A stretch of 64,000 bases of DNA from Bacillota bacterium (GCA_013178305.1 JABLXB010000007.1:186001-250000), one strand, 5' to 3'; counted from the first letter of the stretch, positions 1 through 13,284 are shown. Made by a program: numbers and translations. The notes: generated by a model not told the origin, from the sequence alone.

Positions 1-84
1 ACGAACGACTACGAGGTCGCCATCGAAGAAGGCGCGACGATCGTGAGGATCGGCACGGCGATCTTCGGACCGAGGCTCGCATAG
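1..84 (+). CDS. YggS-family PLP homeostasis protein, C-terminal end only
   Basis: The window opens inside a gene whose last 27 codons read IEEGATIVRIGTAIFGPR near the end, before a TAG stop at 82-84. This matches the C-terminal signature of YggS/YlmE pyridoxal-phosphate-binding proteins, in which an acidic-Glu-Gly-Ala segment is followed by R-x-G-x-A/T-x-F-G. YggS proteins bind PLP and affect PLP and amino-acid homeostasis without a defined reaction. In Firmicutes the gene usually lies in the ylm cluster upstream of divIVA, which agrees with the next gene. Only the tail is visible, so the assignment rests on this motif and on synteny. Confidence 0.75.
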   Translation, partial: TNDYEVAIEEGATIVRIGTAIFGPRLA

Positions 85-163
85 TCCGCGCGCCGGAGCG
101 AGGAAGGATTTAGCAGAAACCTGTCGAAACCGCTGGATGGACTGGAAATCTGGAGGTGCGCGT

Positions 164-631
164 ATGCTAACACCCCTCGACATCCATAATAAGGAATTCA
201 GGAGGGGGTTTCGCGGTTACAGCGAGACTGAAGTGGACGAGTTCCTCGACGAAATCGTCCGCGACTTTGAAGTCCTCCTGAAAGAAAACGCCGAGTACAA
301 GCAGAAGATCGAGGACCTGGAGGAGAAGGTCGCACATTTCAGGCTCATCGAGGATACGCTGAATAACACGCTGGTAGTGGCGCAACGCACGGCCGAAGAG
401 GTAAAGAACAACGCCCACAAGGAAGCGGAGATCATTGTCCGCGATGCGGGCGCGCAGGCCGACAAGATAATCGAGGAGAACCAGCTGAGGGTCCGCCAGA
501 TCCACGCGCAGTACCAGGATCTCAAGCACGAGGTGGAGGTCTTCAGGGCCAGGATGAGGGCGCTCCTGCAGTCTTACCTCGATATCATCGACAGGGAGGA
601 GCCTCTCACCGAAGAGCGAGCAGGTGAGTGA
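164..631 (+). CDS. divIVA: DivIVA family cell-division/polarity protein
   Basis: A 155-residue protein beginning MLTPLDIHNKEFRRGFRGY, the conserved DivIVA N-terminal domain that binds negatively curved membrane. A long heptad coiled coil follows (about residues 30-140). DivIVA marks poles and septa and recruits division, chromosome-anchoring and wall-growth factors. The ATG at 164 is preferred because GGAGG at 152-156 is correctly spaced and the family motif begins there; an in-frame upstream ATG at 137 lacks such support. The gene overlaps the following DUF167 gene by 8 bp. SepF and YggT genes, which often separate yggS from divIVA, are absent between 84 and 164. Confidence 0.95.
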   Translation: MLTPLDIHNKEFRRGFRGYSETEVDEFLDEIVRDFEVLLKENAEYKQKIEDLEEKVAHFRLIEDTLNNTLVVAQRTAEEVKNNAHKEAEIIVRDAGAQADKIIEENQLRVRQIHAQYQDLKHEVEVFRARMRALLQSYLDIIDREEPLTEERAGE

Positions 632-953
632 ATCCAGGCTGGCGATCCCGGGTCTGAAGGACGTGGCCGGGGGAGCCGAACTGACGGTGAGAGTGCAGCC
701 GGGCGCGTCGCGAAACGACCTGTCGGTTACCGGAGGCCAGGTAAGGTTGCGGGTCACCGCGCCGCCCGTGGAGGGACGGGCCAATGAGAAAGCCGTCGAG
801 GCGCTCGCCGCGTTCCTGGGATTGCGCAACTCCCAGGTCGAACTGGCAAGGGGGACCGCGTCGAGGACCAAAGTGATTAGAATCCGCGGAATTACCGCCT
901 GCGACCTCGAGCGCAGGCTTGTACGCTTTTTGAAGGACGAATCGGGGAGCTGA
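624..953 (+). CDS. DUF167 (YggU-like) protein
   Basis: A 109-residue protein with the DUF167 signature: a V-x-V-x-P-G-A-S-x-N segment near residue 25, then [18 protein letters not shown] at about residues 46-63, then a G-x-x-S-R-x-K-x-x-x-I segment near the end. The biochemical function of this family is unknown. The GTG start lies inside the end of divIVA, suggesting translational coupling, and ileS starts five bases after the stop. It is therefore the middle gene of a divIVA-DUF167-ileS operon. The C-terminus carries a short extra charged tail. Confidence 0.85.
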   Translation: MSESRLAIPGLKDVAGGAELTVRVQPGASRNDLSVTGGQVRLRVTAPPVEGRANEKAVEALAAFLGLRNSQVELARGTASRTKVIRIRGITACDLERRLVRFLKDESGS

Positions 954-958
954 GCACA

Positions 959-3745
959 GTGAAGTACGACGAAACCCTGAACCTGCCGAGGACCTCGTTT
1001 CCCATGCGCGCCAACCTGCCCGCCAGGGAACCCGAGATCCAGAATATGTGGAATCGGGCCGGCATCTACCACCAGGTGGTCGAGGCGCGCAAGGGGCGGC
1101 CCAAGTTCATACTGCACGATGGTCCGCCGTACGCCAACGGCGATATCCATATCGGGACGGCGCTCAACAAGATTCTCAAGGACATCCTGGTCAAGTTCGC
1201 CACCATGGACGGGTATGACTCGCCGTACGTCCCCGGCTGGGACACGCACGGGCTACCCATCGAATTGCAGGCGATCAAGGCGCTAGGGCTGGACAGGAGC
1301 AAGATCGGCCCCGTCGACCTGCGCAAGCGGTGCGCCGAGTTCGCCCTCAAATACAAGGACATACAGAAGGAACAGTTCAAGCGGCTCGGGGTCAGAGGCG
1401 ACTGGGAGAACGCGTACCTCACGTTGAGCCCGGCATTTGAAGCCGAGCAGGTCAAGGTATTCGGCGAGATGGCCAAGAAGGGGTACATCTACAAGGGGCT
1501 GCGGCCGGTTTACTGGTGCCCCTCGTGTGAAACGGCCCTCGCCGAGGCGGAGGTGGAGTATCAGGACGCGAAGTCGCCTTCGATATACGTGAGTTTCCCC
1601 GTGGAGCACGGGAAGGGCCTTCTCCCGGACGACGCGGCGGTGGTGATCTGGACGACCACCCCGTGGACGCTGCCCGCCAACCTCGCGGTATGCCTCCACC
1701 CGGAGTTCGACTACGCGCTGTACCGCACGGAGAAGGGCCGGTTCCTGATGGCGTCGGGACTGGTCGAGAAGGCGATGAAGGATATCGGGTTCGCAGCGTA
1801 CGAGGCGGAGGAGACGTTCAAGGGCATCGAACTCGAGGGCGTGACTCTCCGCCACCCGTTCGTCGACGGCCGCATCGTGCCCGTCGTCCCCGGCGACCAC
1901 GTGACGCTGGCTGAGGGCACGGGGTGCGTGCACACGGCCCCCGGTCACGGCCACGAGGACTTCGAGATCGGGAGGAAGTACAACCTCGGCGTGCTGCAAC
2001 CGCTGGATGGAAAAGGCGTATTCACCGAAGAGGGCGGCAAGTTCGCGGGCTTGCACTACGACAAGGCCAACAGGGAGATCGTCAAAGAGCTGGAGGATCG
2101 CGACCGGTTGCTCAAGTTCGGGTTCATCCAGCACCAGTACCCGCACTGCTGGAGATGCAAGAAGCCGGTGCTGTTCAGGGCTACCGAGCAGTGGTTCGCC
2201 TCGGTGGAGAAGTTCCGCGACGAGGCGCTGAAGGCGGTCGGATCGGTGAAGTGGATCCCCGCCTGGGGCGAGGAGCGGATGTCCAACATGATCAGGGAAC
2301 GCGCCGACTGGTGCATATCGCGCCAGCGCGTTTGGGGTGTGCCGATCCCGATATTCTACTGCGAGGACTGCGGCGAAATCCTGGTCAACGACGAGACGAT
2401 CCAGGCCGTGTCCGACCTGTTCGCCCGCGAGGGCTCGGATGCGTGGTTCCTCAGGGGAGCCTCCGAGATACTGCCGCCCGGTGTCAAGTGCAAGTGCGGC
2501 GGTACGCGGTTCACGAAGGAAAAAGACATAATGGACGTGTGGTTCGACTCCGGATCGTCGCACGCTGCCGTCCTCGATCACCGGCCGGGACTCACCTGGC
2601 CGTGCGACGTGTACCTCGAGGGGAGCGACCAGCATCGTGGATGGTTCCAATCGTCGCTCCTCACGGCTGTCGCCACCCGCGGACGCGCGCCGTACAGGCA
2701 GGTCGTCACGTGCGGCTTCGTCGTCGACGGCGAGGGCCGCAAGATGTCCAAGTCCCTCGGGAACGTCATCGCCCCCGCCAGGGTCATCGACCAGTACGGG
2801 GCCGACATATTGAGGTTGTGGGTGGCCTCCTCGGACTACAAGCAGGACATCAGGGTGTCGCCGGACATCCTGGCGCAACTCGCAGAGGTGTACAAGAAGA
2901 TACGCAACACCATAAGGTACCTGCTGGGTAACCTGTACGACTTCGACCCGGTGAGGGACCGCGTGGGCAAGGCCGAGATGCTGGAGATAGACCGGTGGGC
3001 GATGCACCGGCTGCACAGGCTGATCCAGCGGGTGGGCGAGGCCTACAGGGATTACGAGTACCACCTCGTGTACCACGACATACACAACTTCTGCGTCCTG
3101 GACATGAGCGCTTTCTACCTCGACGTCCTCAAGGACCGCGTGTACACCTTCGGCGCCGCTGATCCGAGGCGGCGCGCGGCGCAGACTGTGATGCATGAGG
3201 TGGCCGTGGCCCTGATCAAGATGATAATGCCGGTACTTACGCACACCGCGGAGGAGGCGTGGCAGCTCGTCCCCAAGGCGCCGGGTGAGCCGTGGAGCGT
3301 GAACCTGGTAGAGTGGCCGGAGGTCAACGAGGAGTTCATCGACGACTCCCTCGGGGACAGGTGGGAGAAGGTCCTGTCGGTTAGGGAGATGGTCTCCAAG
3401 GCGCTCGAGATGTCGAGGGCCAGGAAGGAGATTGGGTCCTCGCTCGAAGCGTGCGTGGAACTCTACCCGGATGACGGGTCCTCCGCGGAGTTCCTCAAAG
3501 AGTGGCTGGGCGAGCTGCCCACGATCTTCATCGTCTCGCAGGTCAGGCTGCACGAGGCCGGCGAGGCGGTCCCCGCGGAGGCCGTCAGGTTCGACGGGGG
3601 ACCTGCGGTGATGGTGAGCCGCGCCCGCGGGGTGAAGTGCGAGCGGTGCTGGAACTACTCCGAGACGGTGGGGACTGACGCCGGGCACCCCACCATATGC
3701 GGAAGGTGTTCGGACGTGCTGAAGGAGCATTTCGCCGCCAGATGA
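959..3745 (+). CDS. ileS: Isoleucyl-tRNA synthetase
   Basis: A 928-residue class I aminoacyl-tRNA synthetase that charges tRNA-Ile with isoleucine in the cytoplasm. The HIGH-type motif ([10 protein letters not shown]) lies near residue 58 and the KMSKS motif ([10 protein letters not shown]) near residue 593. The CP1 editing domain lies between them, and an anticodon-binding domain and C-terminal zinc site (CERCWNY...CGRC) follow. An internal Cys cluster (YCEDCG and CKCGG) occupies the place seen in Firmicute enzymes. The GTG start has GGGGAG ten bases upstream. No T-box leader is possible here because the gene follows DUF167 by only five bases. The stop overlaps the ATG of the next transporter gene. 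Confidence 0.97.
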   Translation: MKYDETLNLPRTSFPMRANLPAREPEIQNMWNRAGIYHQVVEARKGRPKFILHDGPPYANGDIHIGTALNKILKDILVKFATMDGYDSPYVPGWDTHGLPIELQAIKALGLDRSKIGPVDLRKRCAEFALKYKDIQKEQFKRLGVRGDWENAYLTLSPAFEAEQVKVFGEMAKKGYIYKGLRPVYWCPSCETALAEAEVEYQDAKSPSIYVSFPVEHGKGLLPDDAAVVIWTTTPWTLPANLAVCLHPEFDYALYRTEKGRFLMASGLVEKAMKDIGFAAYEAEETFKGIELEGVTLRHPFVDGRIVPVVPGDHVTLAEGTGCVHTAPGHGHEDFEIGRKYNLGVLQPLDGKGVFTEEGGKFAGLHYDKANREIVKELEDRDRLLKFGFIQHQYPHCWRCKKPVLFRATEQWFASVEKFRDEALKAVGSVKWIPAWGEERMSNMIRERADWCISRQRVWGVPIPIFYCEDCGEILVNDETIQAVSDLFAREGSDAWFLRGASEILPPGVKCKCGGTRFTKEKDIMDVWFDSGSSHAAVLDHRPGLTWPCDVYLEGSDQHRGWFQSSLLTAVATRGRAPYRQVVTCGFVVDGEGRKMSKSLGNVIAPARVIDQYGADILRLWVASSDYKQDIRVSPDILAQLAEVYKKIRNTIRYLLGNLYDFDPVRDRVGKAEMLEIDRWAMHRLHRLIQRVGEAYRDYEYHLVYHDIHNFCVLDMSAFYLDVLKDRVYTFGAADPRRRAAQTVMHEVAVALIKMIMPVLTHTAEEAWQLVPKAPGEPWSVNLVEWPEVNEEFIDDSLGDRWEKVLSVREMVSKALEMSRARKEIGSSLEACVELYPDDGSSAEFLKEWLGELPTIFIVSQVRLHEAGEAVPAEAVRFDGGPAVMVSRARGVKCERCWNYSETVGTDAGHPTICGRCSDVLKEHFAAR

Positions 3746-5532
3746 CGCGGGATTTACTCGACGCCGGCTCTGGCCGGCGGCGCGGTATTATGGGGCGACT
3801 CGTGCGGGATGCGGTATTCCTCGCGGGGGTCGCCCTGTTGATCTTCGTCCTCTACGCGACCTTCAAGCCGCCCCGCGGGGCCGGCGTTGTGATGCCGGTG
3901 GGTGCGCGCCGGCTCCCCGTATATGCCCTGTTCTCGTTCATGAGGATGCTCGCCGCATACGTGTTTGCATTGGTTTTCTCACTCGTGTACGGGTACCTCG
4001 CCGCCACGAGGCAGCGGCTCCAGCGGGTGATGCTTCCCCTGCTCGACGTTATGCAATCCGTTCCGGTGCTCGGATTCTTTCCCGCGGCGGTGTATTTCTT
4101 CGTCTCTCTCTTCCGCGGATCCCGCCTCGGTATCGAGGCCGCCTCGGTTTTCCTGATATTTACCAGCCAGGTCTGGAACATGACGTTCGGGGTATACGAG
4201 TCGCTGACGACCATCCCCGCGGACCTCCTTATGGCCTCCCGGGCTTACGGCCTCGACGGCCCGCTCAGATTGAGAACTCTGATACTCCCCGCCTGCGTCA
4301 CGAAGCTCGTATACAACAGCATGCTCTCGTGGGCCGGGGGCTGGTACTTCCTGATAGCGTGCGAGATAATCGCGCTCGGGCCGGTAAACGTGACGCTCCC
4401 CGGCCTCGGGAGTTTCCTGATCGGCGCCGCCGAGTCGGGTGATTTCCCGATGCTGGTATGGGGCCTTACCACGCTGGTGTTCTTGATATGGCTCCTGGAT
4501 TACGCGGCCTGGCGCCCCCTCGGCGTGTACGCCGAGAGGTTCAAGTACGAGTACGGCGGCGGCGCCCCGTCGGGCCGCTCGGCGATCGGCGGATTCAGGG
4601 GCTGGAGGCGCTGGCCGTTCAACGTCATCGGCAGGGCGCTGGCGGTCCTGTTCTACAAGGTCATGTTCAGGGTGTTCGGATTCGGCGCCGGCCTGTCGCG
4701 GGCGATCGCGTCGGTGGGGGGTCGCGTCGCGGGGGCCGGTGGTCCGGGGGACGGCCACGAGGCAGCCGCGCGCCCTGCCAGGGTCAGGATACTCCAGGCC
4801 ACCGGCCTGCTCATCGCCGCCGCCGTTGCGGGGCGGGTCCTGTATTTGTTCTGGTCGGCGATCAAGCCGCCGTGGCCCCCGGAAGCTTCGTCCATACCGC
4901 TTGCGCTGGCGGCTTCAACGCTCAGGTTGGCGGCGGCCTACCTGATTTCGCTGGCGTGGACTCTCCCCGTGGCTTTATGGATCGGGAGGAACGAGAAGGT
5001 GTACGCCAGGTTGATGCCGGTGTTCCAGGTGGTCGCGAGCGTGCCGGCGACCGCGCTGTTCCCGTTCATAATACTCCTGATTGTCAGGACTACGGGCAGC
5101 ATGGGGGTCGCCTCGGTGATACTCGTCCTGACGGGTATGCAGTGGTACCTGCTGTTCAACCTCGTGGGGGCAGTGAGGGCGATCCCGGTCGACCTGTTGT
5201 CCGCCGCCAGGGCGTACGGCATCACTGGATGGCTGTACGTCAGGAGCGTGCTCGTTCCCGCGCTGTTCCCGTCGCTTGTGACGGGCAGCATAACCGCGTG
5301 GGGCGGAGGCTGGAACGCGCTGATAGTTTCGGAGTACGTCGTGTACGCCGGGCGCACCTTCGAGTCGTTCGGCATCGGGGCGCTCCTCGACAGGGCCACC
5401 TACGTGACCGGGAGCCTGCAGATGATATGGCTGAGCCTGGCGGCGATGGTGACGCTGGTGGTCACGTCGAACAGGCTCCTGTGGCGGCCGCTCTACGATT
5501 ACGCGGCGCGTCGCTACAGGATAGAATATTGA
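3742..5532 (+). CDS. ABC transporter, duplicated permease subunit (COG4986-like anion type)
   Basis: About 596 residues containing two complete membrane permease modules in one chain. Each has several hydrophobic helices and a cytoplasmic loop of the binding-protein-dependent permease type: one around residues 150-210 ([21 protein letters not shown]) and one around 490-530 ([20 protein letters not shown]). A polar linker of about 100 residues joins them. This architecture matches NitT/TauT-related 'duplicated permease' transporters whose substrates are poorly defined anions. The ATG at 3742 overlaps the ileS stop (ATGA); a second in-frame ATG at 3790 lies closer to the first helix and could be the true start. 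No substrate-binding protein is encoded nearby. Confidence 0.85.
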   Translation: MTRDLLDAGSGRRRGIMGRLVRDAVFLAGVALLIFVLYATFKPPRGAGVVMPVGARRLPVYALFSFMRMLAAYVFALVFSLVYGYLAATRQRLQRVMLPLLDVMQSVPVLGFFPAAVYFFVSLFRGSRLGIEAASVFLIFTSQVWNMTFGVYESLTTIPADLLMASRAYGLDGPLRLRTLILPACVTKLVYNSMLSWAGGWYFLIACEIIALGPVNVTLPGLGSFLIGAAESGDFPMLVWGLTTLVFLIWLLDYAAWRPLGVYAERFKYEYGGGAPSGRSAIGGFRGWRRWPFNVIGRALAVLFYKVMFRVFGFGAGLSRAIASVGGRVAGAGGPGDGHEAAARPARVRILQATGLLIAAAVAGRVLYLFWSAIKPPWPPEASSIPLALAASTLRLAAAYLISLAWTLPVALWIGRNEKVYARLMPVFQVVASVPATALFPFIILLIVRTTGSMGVASVILVLTGMQWYLLFNLVGAVRAIPVDLLSAARAYGITGWLYVRSVLVPALFPSLVTGSITAWGGGWNALIVSEYVVYAGRTFESFGIGALLDRATYVTGSLQMIWLSLAAMVTLVVTSNRLLWRPLYDYAARRYRIEY

Positions 5533-5574
5533 GTGTGCTGAAATAAGCCCGCGGAGCGGGCGGGGGGCGTTTTC

Positions 5575-6330
5575 GTGGCGCTTCTGGAGATCCGTGACGT
5601 CAGGCGTACGTTCGTTGAAGAGGGACGGAGCATCGAGGTCCTGGGCGGGGTCAGCCTCTCCGTGGACGAGGAGCAGTATGTCTCGATAGTCGGGGCGTCC
5701 GGCTCGGGGAAGAGCACGCTCCTGAGGATGGTGGTCGGCATCGACGACCCCTCGTCGGGGACCATCCTCTACCGCGGCAACCCGGTGCACGAGGCTGCAG
5801 AGTCGGGCAGGATCGCCATGGTGTTCCAGTCGTTCGCGCTGTTCCCGTGGCTGACCGTCATGGGCAACGTCGAGGTCGCGCTCGAGGCCAGGGGTGTTGA
5901 ACCCGGGAAGCGGAGGCAGATTGCGGACAGGTACATCGACAAGGTGGGACTCGACGGTTTCGAGGAGGCGTACCCGAGGGAGCTCTCGGGCGGGATGAAG
6001 CAGAGGGTGGGCATCGCCAGGGCGCTCGCCGTGGAACCGGAGCTCCTGTGCATGGATGAGCCGTTCTCGGCGCTCGATCCGCTCACCGCGCAGGGCCTCA
6101 GGGAAGAGGTGCTGAGGCTGTGGAATGACGACTCGCTCCCGGTGTCCAGTGTAATCATGGTCACTCACTCGATAGACGAGGCGGTGCTGATGAGCGACAG
6201 GGTGATCGTGCTTTCGCGCCGCCCCGCTGCCGTGGCGGCGGATATCAGGATTGACCTGCCGCGCCCCAGGTCGATAAAGGACCCGGCCGTGCAGAACGTG
6301 ATAGACGGGGTTTACTCTTATATCCTTTAG
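5575..6330 (+). CDS. ABC transporter ATP-binding protein (NitT/TauT-like)
   Basis: A 251-residue ATPase with Walker [10 protein letters not shown] near residue 41, a Q-loop ([11 protein letters not shown]) near 82, signature [15 protein letters not shown] near 138, Walker [13 protein letters not shown] near 160 and an H-loop near 196 (VTHSIDEA). It presumably energises the duplicated permease encoded 42 bp upstream. The sequence after the H-loop is short, so this ATPase lacks the C-terminal AAA-associated domain often fused in related systems. That domain appears as the separate next gene. GTG start. Confidence 0.92.
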   Translation: MALLEIRDVRRTFVEEGRSIEVLGGVSLSVDEEQYVSIVGASGSGKSTLLRMVVGIDDPSSGTILYRGNPVHEAAESGRIAMVFQSFALFPWLTVMGNVEVALEARGVEPGKRRQIADRYIDKVGLDGFEEAYPRELSGGMKQRVGIARALAVEPELLCMDEPFSALDPLTAQGLREEVLRLWNDDSLPVSSVIMVTHSIDEAVLMSDRVIVLSRRPAAVAADIRIDLPRPRSIKDPAVQNVIDGVYSYIL

Positions 6331-6401
6331 GACCACGTAGGCCTGCGTCAGGGCTGCGTGTCAGGTTGCACCAGGTTGCGCAAGATCAGGGGGATTCGCA
6401 G

Positions 6402-6890
6402 ATGACAGTTCAATTTTTACCGGCCGTGCCGCTCGGTAAGGTCATCGGGTTCCTGGAGATACTCGACGACCTGGGCGGGCGCGAGGACGTCTACCGGGCG
6501 GCGACATCACTCCAGATGGAGCTCGATGACATACTCCCGGTTATAGAGGCTGGGCGCATCCTGGGGCTCATGCGCATTGAGAGGGGCGACGTGGAGATCA
6601 CGGACGAGGGCGCGCGGTTCCTCATGTCCGACATCAACACGCGGAAGCGGCACATCTGCCTGCGCCTCGAGGAGATCGGCCTGTTCAAGGAGCTCGTGAG
6701 TATACTCCGCTCGCGCAGGAACGGGAGGATCCCCCGCACCGCCTACCTTTCACGGGTGCTGGAGGGGCTCTACTCGCTCGAGGCGCGGGACCTTCTCCAC
6801 ACCATGATAGACTGGGGACGCTACGCCGAGCTCATCGGCTACAACGAGGACACCGACGAGATCTACCTCGACCAGCCGATTACGCTGTAG
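6402..6890 (+). CDS. AAA-associated C-terminal domain protein (stand-alone)
   Basis: A 162-residue protein resembling the 'C-terminal AAA-associated domain', normally fused to ABC ATPases of the nitrate/sulfonate/anion type. Visible features are an N-terminal helix-turn-helix-like portion (KVIGFLEILDDLGGREDVYR, residues 12-31), a segment ending in an E-G-A-R-F motif near 69, and an acidic C-terminus. The start is taken as ATG 6402 because AGGGGG lies about eight bases upstream; a TTG at 6366 is in frame. With the permease and ATPase it forms a three-gene transporter unit, and it may act as a regulatory or sensing domain for the ATPase (inference). Confidence 0.7.
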   Translation: MTVQFLPAVPLGKVIGFLEILDDLGGREDVYRAATSLQMELDDILPVIEAGRILGLMRIERGDVEITDEGARFLMSDINTRKRHICLRLEEIGLFKELVSILRSRRNGRIPRTAYLSRVLEGLYSLEARDLLHTMIDWGRYAELIGYNEDTDEIYLDQPITL

Positions 6891-7127
6891 GGGATGGCGC
6901 CGCGTGGTTCTCGCGGGTCGGTATTGTTTCAACGGGTTCGAGCGGAGACGGGAAGAGGCTGACTTGATACATACGGGCTGACACGGGCTGCCCGACTTTC
7001 AGCAGCACCTTCTCAGCCATAATCGCGATCTTCCGGTCAGATTCGTGCGTTAGAATAGCAACCGGGGAGCGTTAAGCAATTCGCTCGCTGGGGACATTAG
7101 GTCTGCGGGTATTGCGGAGGTGTGGGC

Positions 7128-7439
7128 ATGGCCGGTTCGCGCGGAGACGAAGGCGGAGAAGCGCTGAAGGCGCTCAACCACCGGCTGGATCAGTTCGCGC
7201 AGTACATGGAGAAGATGAAGCTGGCCGAGTACGTTGACCTCCTGCACGACACGAAGAGACTCCTGTGGGTGAACTTTATCGCGGGACTCGCGCGCGGCGT
7301 CGGAATGGCTATAGGGTTTTCTCTGCTTGGCGCCGTGATCATCTACGTGCTGACGAGGACCTTCTGGTGGAACCTGCCCGTGATAGGTGGGTTCATCGCG
7401 CAGATCGTGAGGATCGTTCAGACCCAGTTGGCCCGGTGA
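7128..7439 (+). CDS. DUF5665-like small membrane protein
   Basis: A 103-residue protein with an amphipathic N-terminal helix (LNHRLDQFAQYMEKMKLAEYV) followed by a hydrophobic stretch at about residues 50-80 that includes a Gly-rich helix (FIAGLARGVGMAIGFSLLG). This layout resembles DUF5665 proteins, whose function is unknown. ATG 7128 has GGAGG seven bases upstream and is preferred over an in-frame GTG at 7122. The 237 bp upstream hold no convincing gene. The YteA-type gene follows after 24 bp, suggesting co-transcription. Confidence 0.7.
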   Translation: MAGSRGDEGGEALKALNHRLDQFAQYMEKMKLAEYVDLLHDTKRLLWVNFIAGLARGVGMAIGFSLLGAVIIYVLTRTFWWNLPVIGGFIAQIVRIVQTQLAR

Positions 7440-7463
7440 GGATCGGGATACGGAGGTGGGGTA

Positions 7464-8150
7464 ATGGACCCTCTTAACGCCAGGCAGCAGCTGCTGGCCC
7501 AGGAGGCCCGGCTGGTGCGCCAGATCGAGAGCCTGAATGAGGGCGGGCTTCTGCAGGGGGCGAAGGACGGAATCCAGGAGCTGTCGCTTTACGACAATCA
7601 CCCGGCCGACGTCGGCTCGGAGACGTTCGAGCGCGGCAAGGACCTCGGCCTGAAGGACAATTTGAAGATAATGCTTCAGAAGACGAGGGAAGCCGTCAGG
7701 AGGATAGACGAGGGCACCTGGGGGTTCTGCGAGCGGTGTGGCAGGCTGATCGACTCCGCCAGGCTCGAGGCGATGCCCATGACCACCGTCTGCCTCGACT
7801 GCAGGAAGGAGCAGGAGGCCGATCCCAGGGTGTCGTCGCGGCCCATTGAGGAACAGGTGATCAAGCCGCCGTACGGGTACAGGCACGGCGAAAAACGGGA
7901 CGTGGTCGCGTATGACGGGGTGGACACGTGGGAGGACGTGGCGCGGCACGGTTCGTCGTATTCCCCGCAGGACCAGCCAGGGTCCATCGACTACGAGTAT
8001 ATCTTCCTGGAGGAGGAGCCGGACGACGGGATCGTCGAGGGTGTTGAGGGGGTGATCGGTGAGGACCACGACGTCATAACCGACCACACGAGGAAGCGCC
8101 GCGCTCACGAGCGCAGGGGGATGCACGACACACCCGGCCCGCTCCAGTAA
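7464..8150 (+). CDS. TraR/DksA-type zinc-finger protein, YteA-like
   Basis: A 228-residue protein with a coiled N-terminus and a DksA/TraR C4 zinc finger near residues 91-112 (GFCERCGRLID ... CLDC). A long acidic C-terminal region rich in Asp, Glu and Gly follows. This matches the YteA sporulation-associated family more than short DksA proteins because the zinc finger is followed by about 110 residues. DksA relatives bind the RNA polymerase secondary channel; YteA proteins are less well understood. ATG start with GGAGGTGGGG upstream. It precedes lspA by about 70 bp. Confidence 0.8.
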   Translation: MDPLNARQQLLAQEARLVRQIESLNEGGLLQGAKDGIQELSLYDNHPADVGSETFERGKDLGLKDNLKIMLQKTREAVRRIDEGTWGFCERCGRLIDSARLEAMPMTTVCLDCRKEQEADPRVSSRPIEEQVIKPPYGYRHGEKRDVVAYDGVDTWEDVARHGSSYSPQDQPGSIDYEYIFLEEEPDDGIVEGVEGVIGEDHDVITDHTRKRRAHERRGMHDTPGPLQ

Positions 8151-8190
8151 GGTCACCGGTCATGCGGGCTGGATTCGCCCTTCCGGCGCG

Positions 8191-8199
8191 TGCTAGAAT
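8191..8199 (+). promoter_or_regulatory. Possible extended -10 promoter for lspA
   Basis: TGCTAGAAT is an extended -10 element (TGn followed by TAGAAT). No good -35 hexamer lies 17 bases upstream. Transcription would start only about 15 bases before lspA, so the match may be coincidental. Confidence 0.3.
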
Positions 8200-8220
8200 G
8201 AACGCGGGAGGGTGAAGGTA

Positions 8221-8666
8221 TTGCAGATCCTGGCGACCGGGGCAGTCGTTTTCCTGCTTGATATGATAGCGAAGAAAGTAGTGCGCACCCTGATGACTCC
8301 GAACCAGTCGATCCCGGTAATCCCCGGCGTGTTTCACCTTACTTACGTCCTGAATCCCGGGGCCGCATTCGGCCTGTTCGCGCAGAGGACGAACTACTTC
8401 ATCGCCGTGAGCGTGGTGGTGATCGCGCTCATCCTGCTTTTTGGGAACAGGCTCGCGAGGGGGAACCGAGTCCTCCAGGCCGGTTTCGGCCTGATGCTCG
8501 GGGGCGCCGTGGGTAACCTCGTCGACCGCGTCGTGGCCGGGAAGGTCACCGACTTCATGGATTTCCGCATCTGGCCCGTGTTCAATGTCGCCGACGCTTC
8601 AATAGTGATAGGCGTCGGTCTTTTCGCGCTCGACGCCTTCTTCGGGAAGGACTCACGGGGACAACG

Positions 8667-8670
<4 letters not shown>
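8221..8670 (+). CDS. lspA: Lipoprotein signal peptidase (signal peptidase II)
   Basis: About 149 residues with four hydrophobic segments and the two catalytic aspartate motifs of this aspartyl protease: GNLVDRV in the middle and FNVADASI near the C-terminus. The enzyme cleaves the signal peptide of prolipoproteins in the cytoplasmic membrane after lipidation. TTG 8221 is preferred because GGGAGG at 8206-8211 lies nine bases upstream; an in-frame GTG at 8212 directly abuts that Shine-Dalgarno. The stop overlaps the rluD start (ATGA), the usual lspA-rluD arrangement. Confidence 0.93.
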
Positions 8671-11978
<3,308 letters not shown>

Positions 11979-12001
11979 GAGCGACCCTCCTTCGCAGCCC
12001 A

Positions 12002-12030
12002 AGTATACTACAGGCTTTGAGGGCGGGCAA
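12002..12030 (-). promoter_or_regulatory. Sigma-A-type promoter of rqcH
   Basis: On the minus strand TTGCCC (12025-12030) and TATACT (12002-12007) are separated by exactly 17 bp, placing the start of transcription near 11995, just upstream of the rqcH Shine-Dalgarno. The hexamers match consensus at four and five positions. Confidence 0.55.
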
Positions 12031-12057
12031 AACTACGGAGGAAACGGCGCGGGGACG

Positions 12058-13188
12058 ATGAACTCTCACGGCGACTTCGAATGCCAGGACCGGGAAGTGG
12101 GGTTCCCTGCAGTGGACGAATGGGCAAGGGCTGCCGGGCTGCTGGCGGCGCAGCCGGGGGTCGCCATGCTAATCGGGGCTCCCAACAGCGGAAAGACGAC
12201 CTGCGCGACGCTCCTGGCCAGCGTGTGCGCTGACCGGGGCCGCCCGACCGCTCTGGTCGATTCGGACATCGGCCAGTCCGACATCGGGCCCCCCGGCACG
12301 ATCGGGCTGGGCCTGGTGACCGCACCCCTGCGACGTATGAGGGACGCGACCCTGGCGGCGGCGTACTTCGTTGGCTCGAATTCCCCCGCCGGCCACGTGC
12401 ACTACATGGTCGTCGGCGCCCGCCGCATGGTGGACAGGGCGCGCGAGCGCGGGGCTGAGGCCGTGATCGTGGATACCACCGGCACTGTCCACGGGTGGTT
12501 CGCCCGCGAACTCAAGCAGGCCAAATTCGATGCAGTACGCCCCAGATACGTCATCGGCCTTCAGGCTTCCCGCGAGATCGAGCACTTGCTGGCGCCGTTG
12601 GAGCGCTGCGGCGCCGCCACGGTTCTGAGGCTCCCGGTGTCGCCTGAAGTTCGGTTGCGCTCCCGGGAGGAAAGGCGTATGTTCAGGGAGCGCGCATTCC
12701 GCGAGCATTTAGCGCCCACCGTGCGCAACACCCTGTCGTTCAGGTCCGTCCCTTTCCTCAGGACGTTCCTCGGTTGCGGGAGGGACCTCACAGAGGCACG
12801 CCTGTCCGGGATCTCCTCTACGCTGGGGGTGACAGCCCTGTACGCGGCGGCTGTCCCCGGCGGGCTGTTCGTCGTGGGCCAGTGGGACAGGGAACCCGAC
12901 GCCTTGCGCCTGAAAGACATCGCGCTGTCCGAGTCGGGCGCCCCCGGTTTCGTGCACCTGGTCCGCGATGAGAGTTTCAGGAGCCTCCTGGTGGGACTGC
13001 TGGACGCCGCCGGTGAGTTTCTCGCCGAGGGGATCATCGAGAGTATCGATTTCGAACAGCGGGCCGCGACTATTGTTTCGTGCCTGGACGCGGAGCGGTT
13101 CTCCCGCGTGGGCTCGGTCGTGCTGGGTGCGCTGAAAGTCGCACCCGATGGCAGGGAATTAGGGAGGATATCGCCCTCCGACGTATAA
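12058..13188 (+). CDS. Clp1/Grc3-like P-loop polynucleotide kinase family protein
   Basis: A 376-residue protein with Walker A GAPNSGKTT near residue 40 and the motif DSDIGQSDIGPPG near residue 70. The latter is characteristic of the Clp1/Grc3 polynucleotide 5'-hydroxyl kinase family. The C-terminal portion is a beta-rich region of unclear role. Eukaryotic and archaeal relatives phosphorylate RNA 5' ends in tRNA and rRNA processing; bacterial versions are little studied, so the substrate is inferred. It is divergent from rqcH. The ATG has only a weak Shine-Dalgarno in the correct position (GGGG at 12051-12054; GGAGG is 16 bases away). Confidence 0.75.
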   Translation: MNSHGDFECQDREVGFPAVDEWARAAGLLAAQPGVAMLIGAPNSGKTTCATLLASVCADRGRPTALVDSDIGQSDIGPPGTIGLGLVTAPLRRMRDATLAAAYFVGSNSPAGHVHYMVVGARRMVDRARERGAEAVIVDTTGTVHGWFARELKQAKFDAVRPRYVIGLQASREIEHLLAPLERCGAATVLRLPVSPEVRLRSREERRMFRERAFREHLAPTVRNTLSFRSVPFLRTFLGCGRDLTEARLSGISSTLGVTALYAAAVPGGLFVVGQWDREPDALRLKDIALSESGAPGFVHLVRDESFRSLLVGLLDAAGEFLAEGIIESIDFEQRAATIVSCLDAERFSRVGSVVLGALKVAPDGRELGRISPSDV

Positions 13189-13284
13189 CAAACGGTGGGA
13201 AAAGCAAGGGCTGTGGGCGGGCGGCGCTGCAGGTAACGGGCTCCTCCCGCCCGGGCCCAGGTCGGTGACGGGGGAGGGATATAC

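Noticed and set aside
1283-3730. 815-codon open frame on the minus strand over ileS
   Set aside because: It mirrors an unmistakable isoleucyl-tRNA synthetase, has no domain or Shine-Dalgarno, and is the long antisense opening expected in high-GC DNA.
13215-13252. GGGCGGG/CCCGCCC inverted repeat after the Clp1-like gene
   Set aside because: Only 7 bp with a 24-base loop in very GC-rich DNA and no T tract; not convincing as a terminator.
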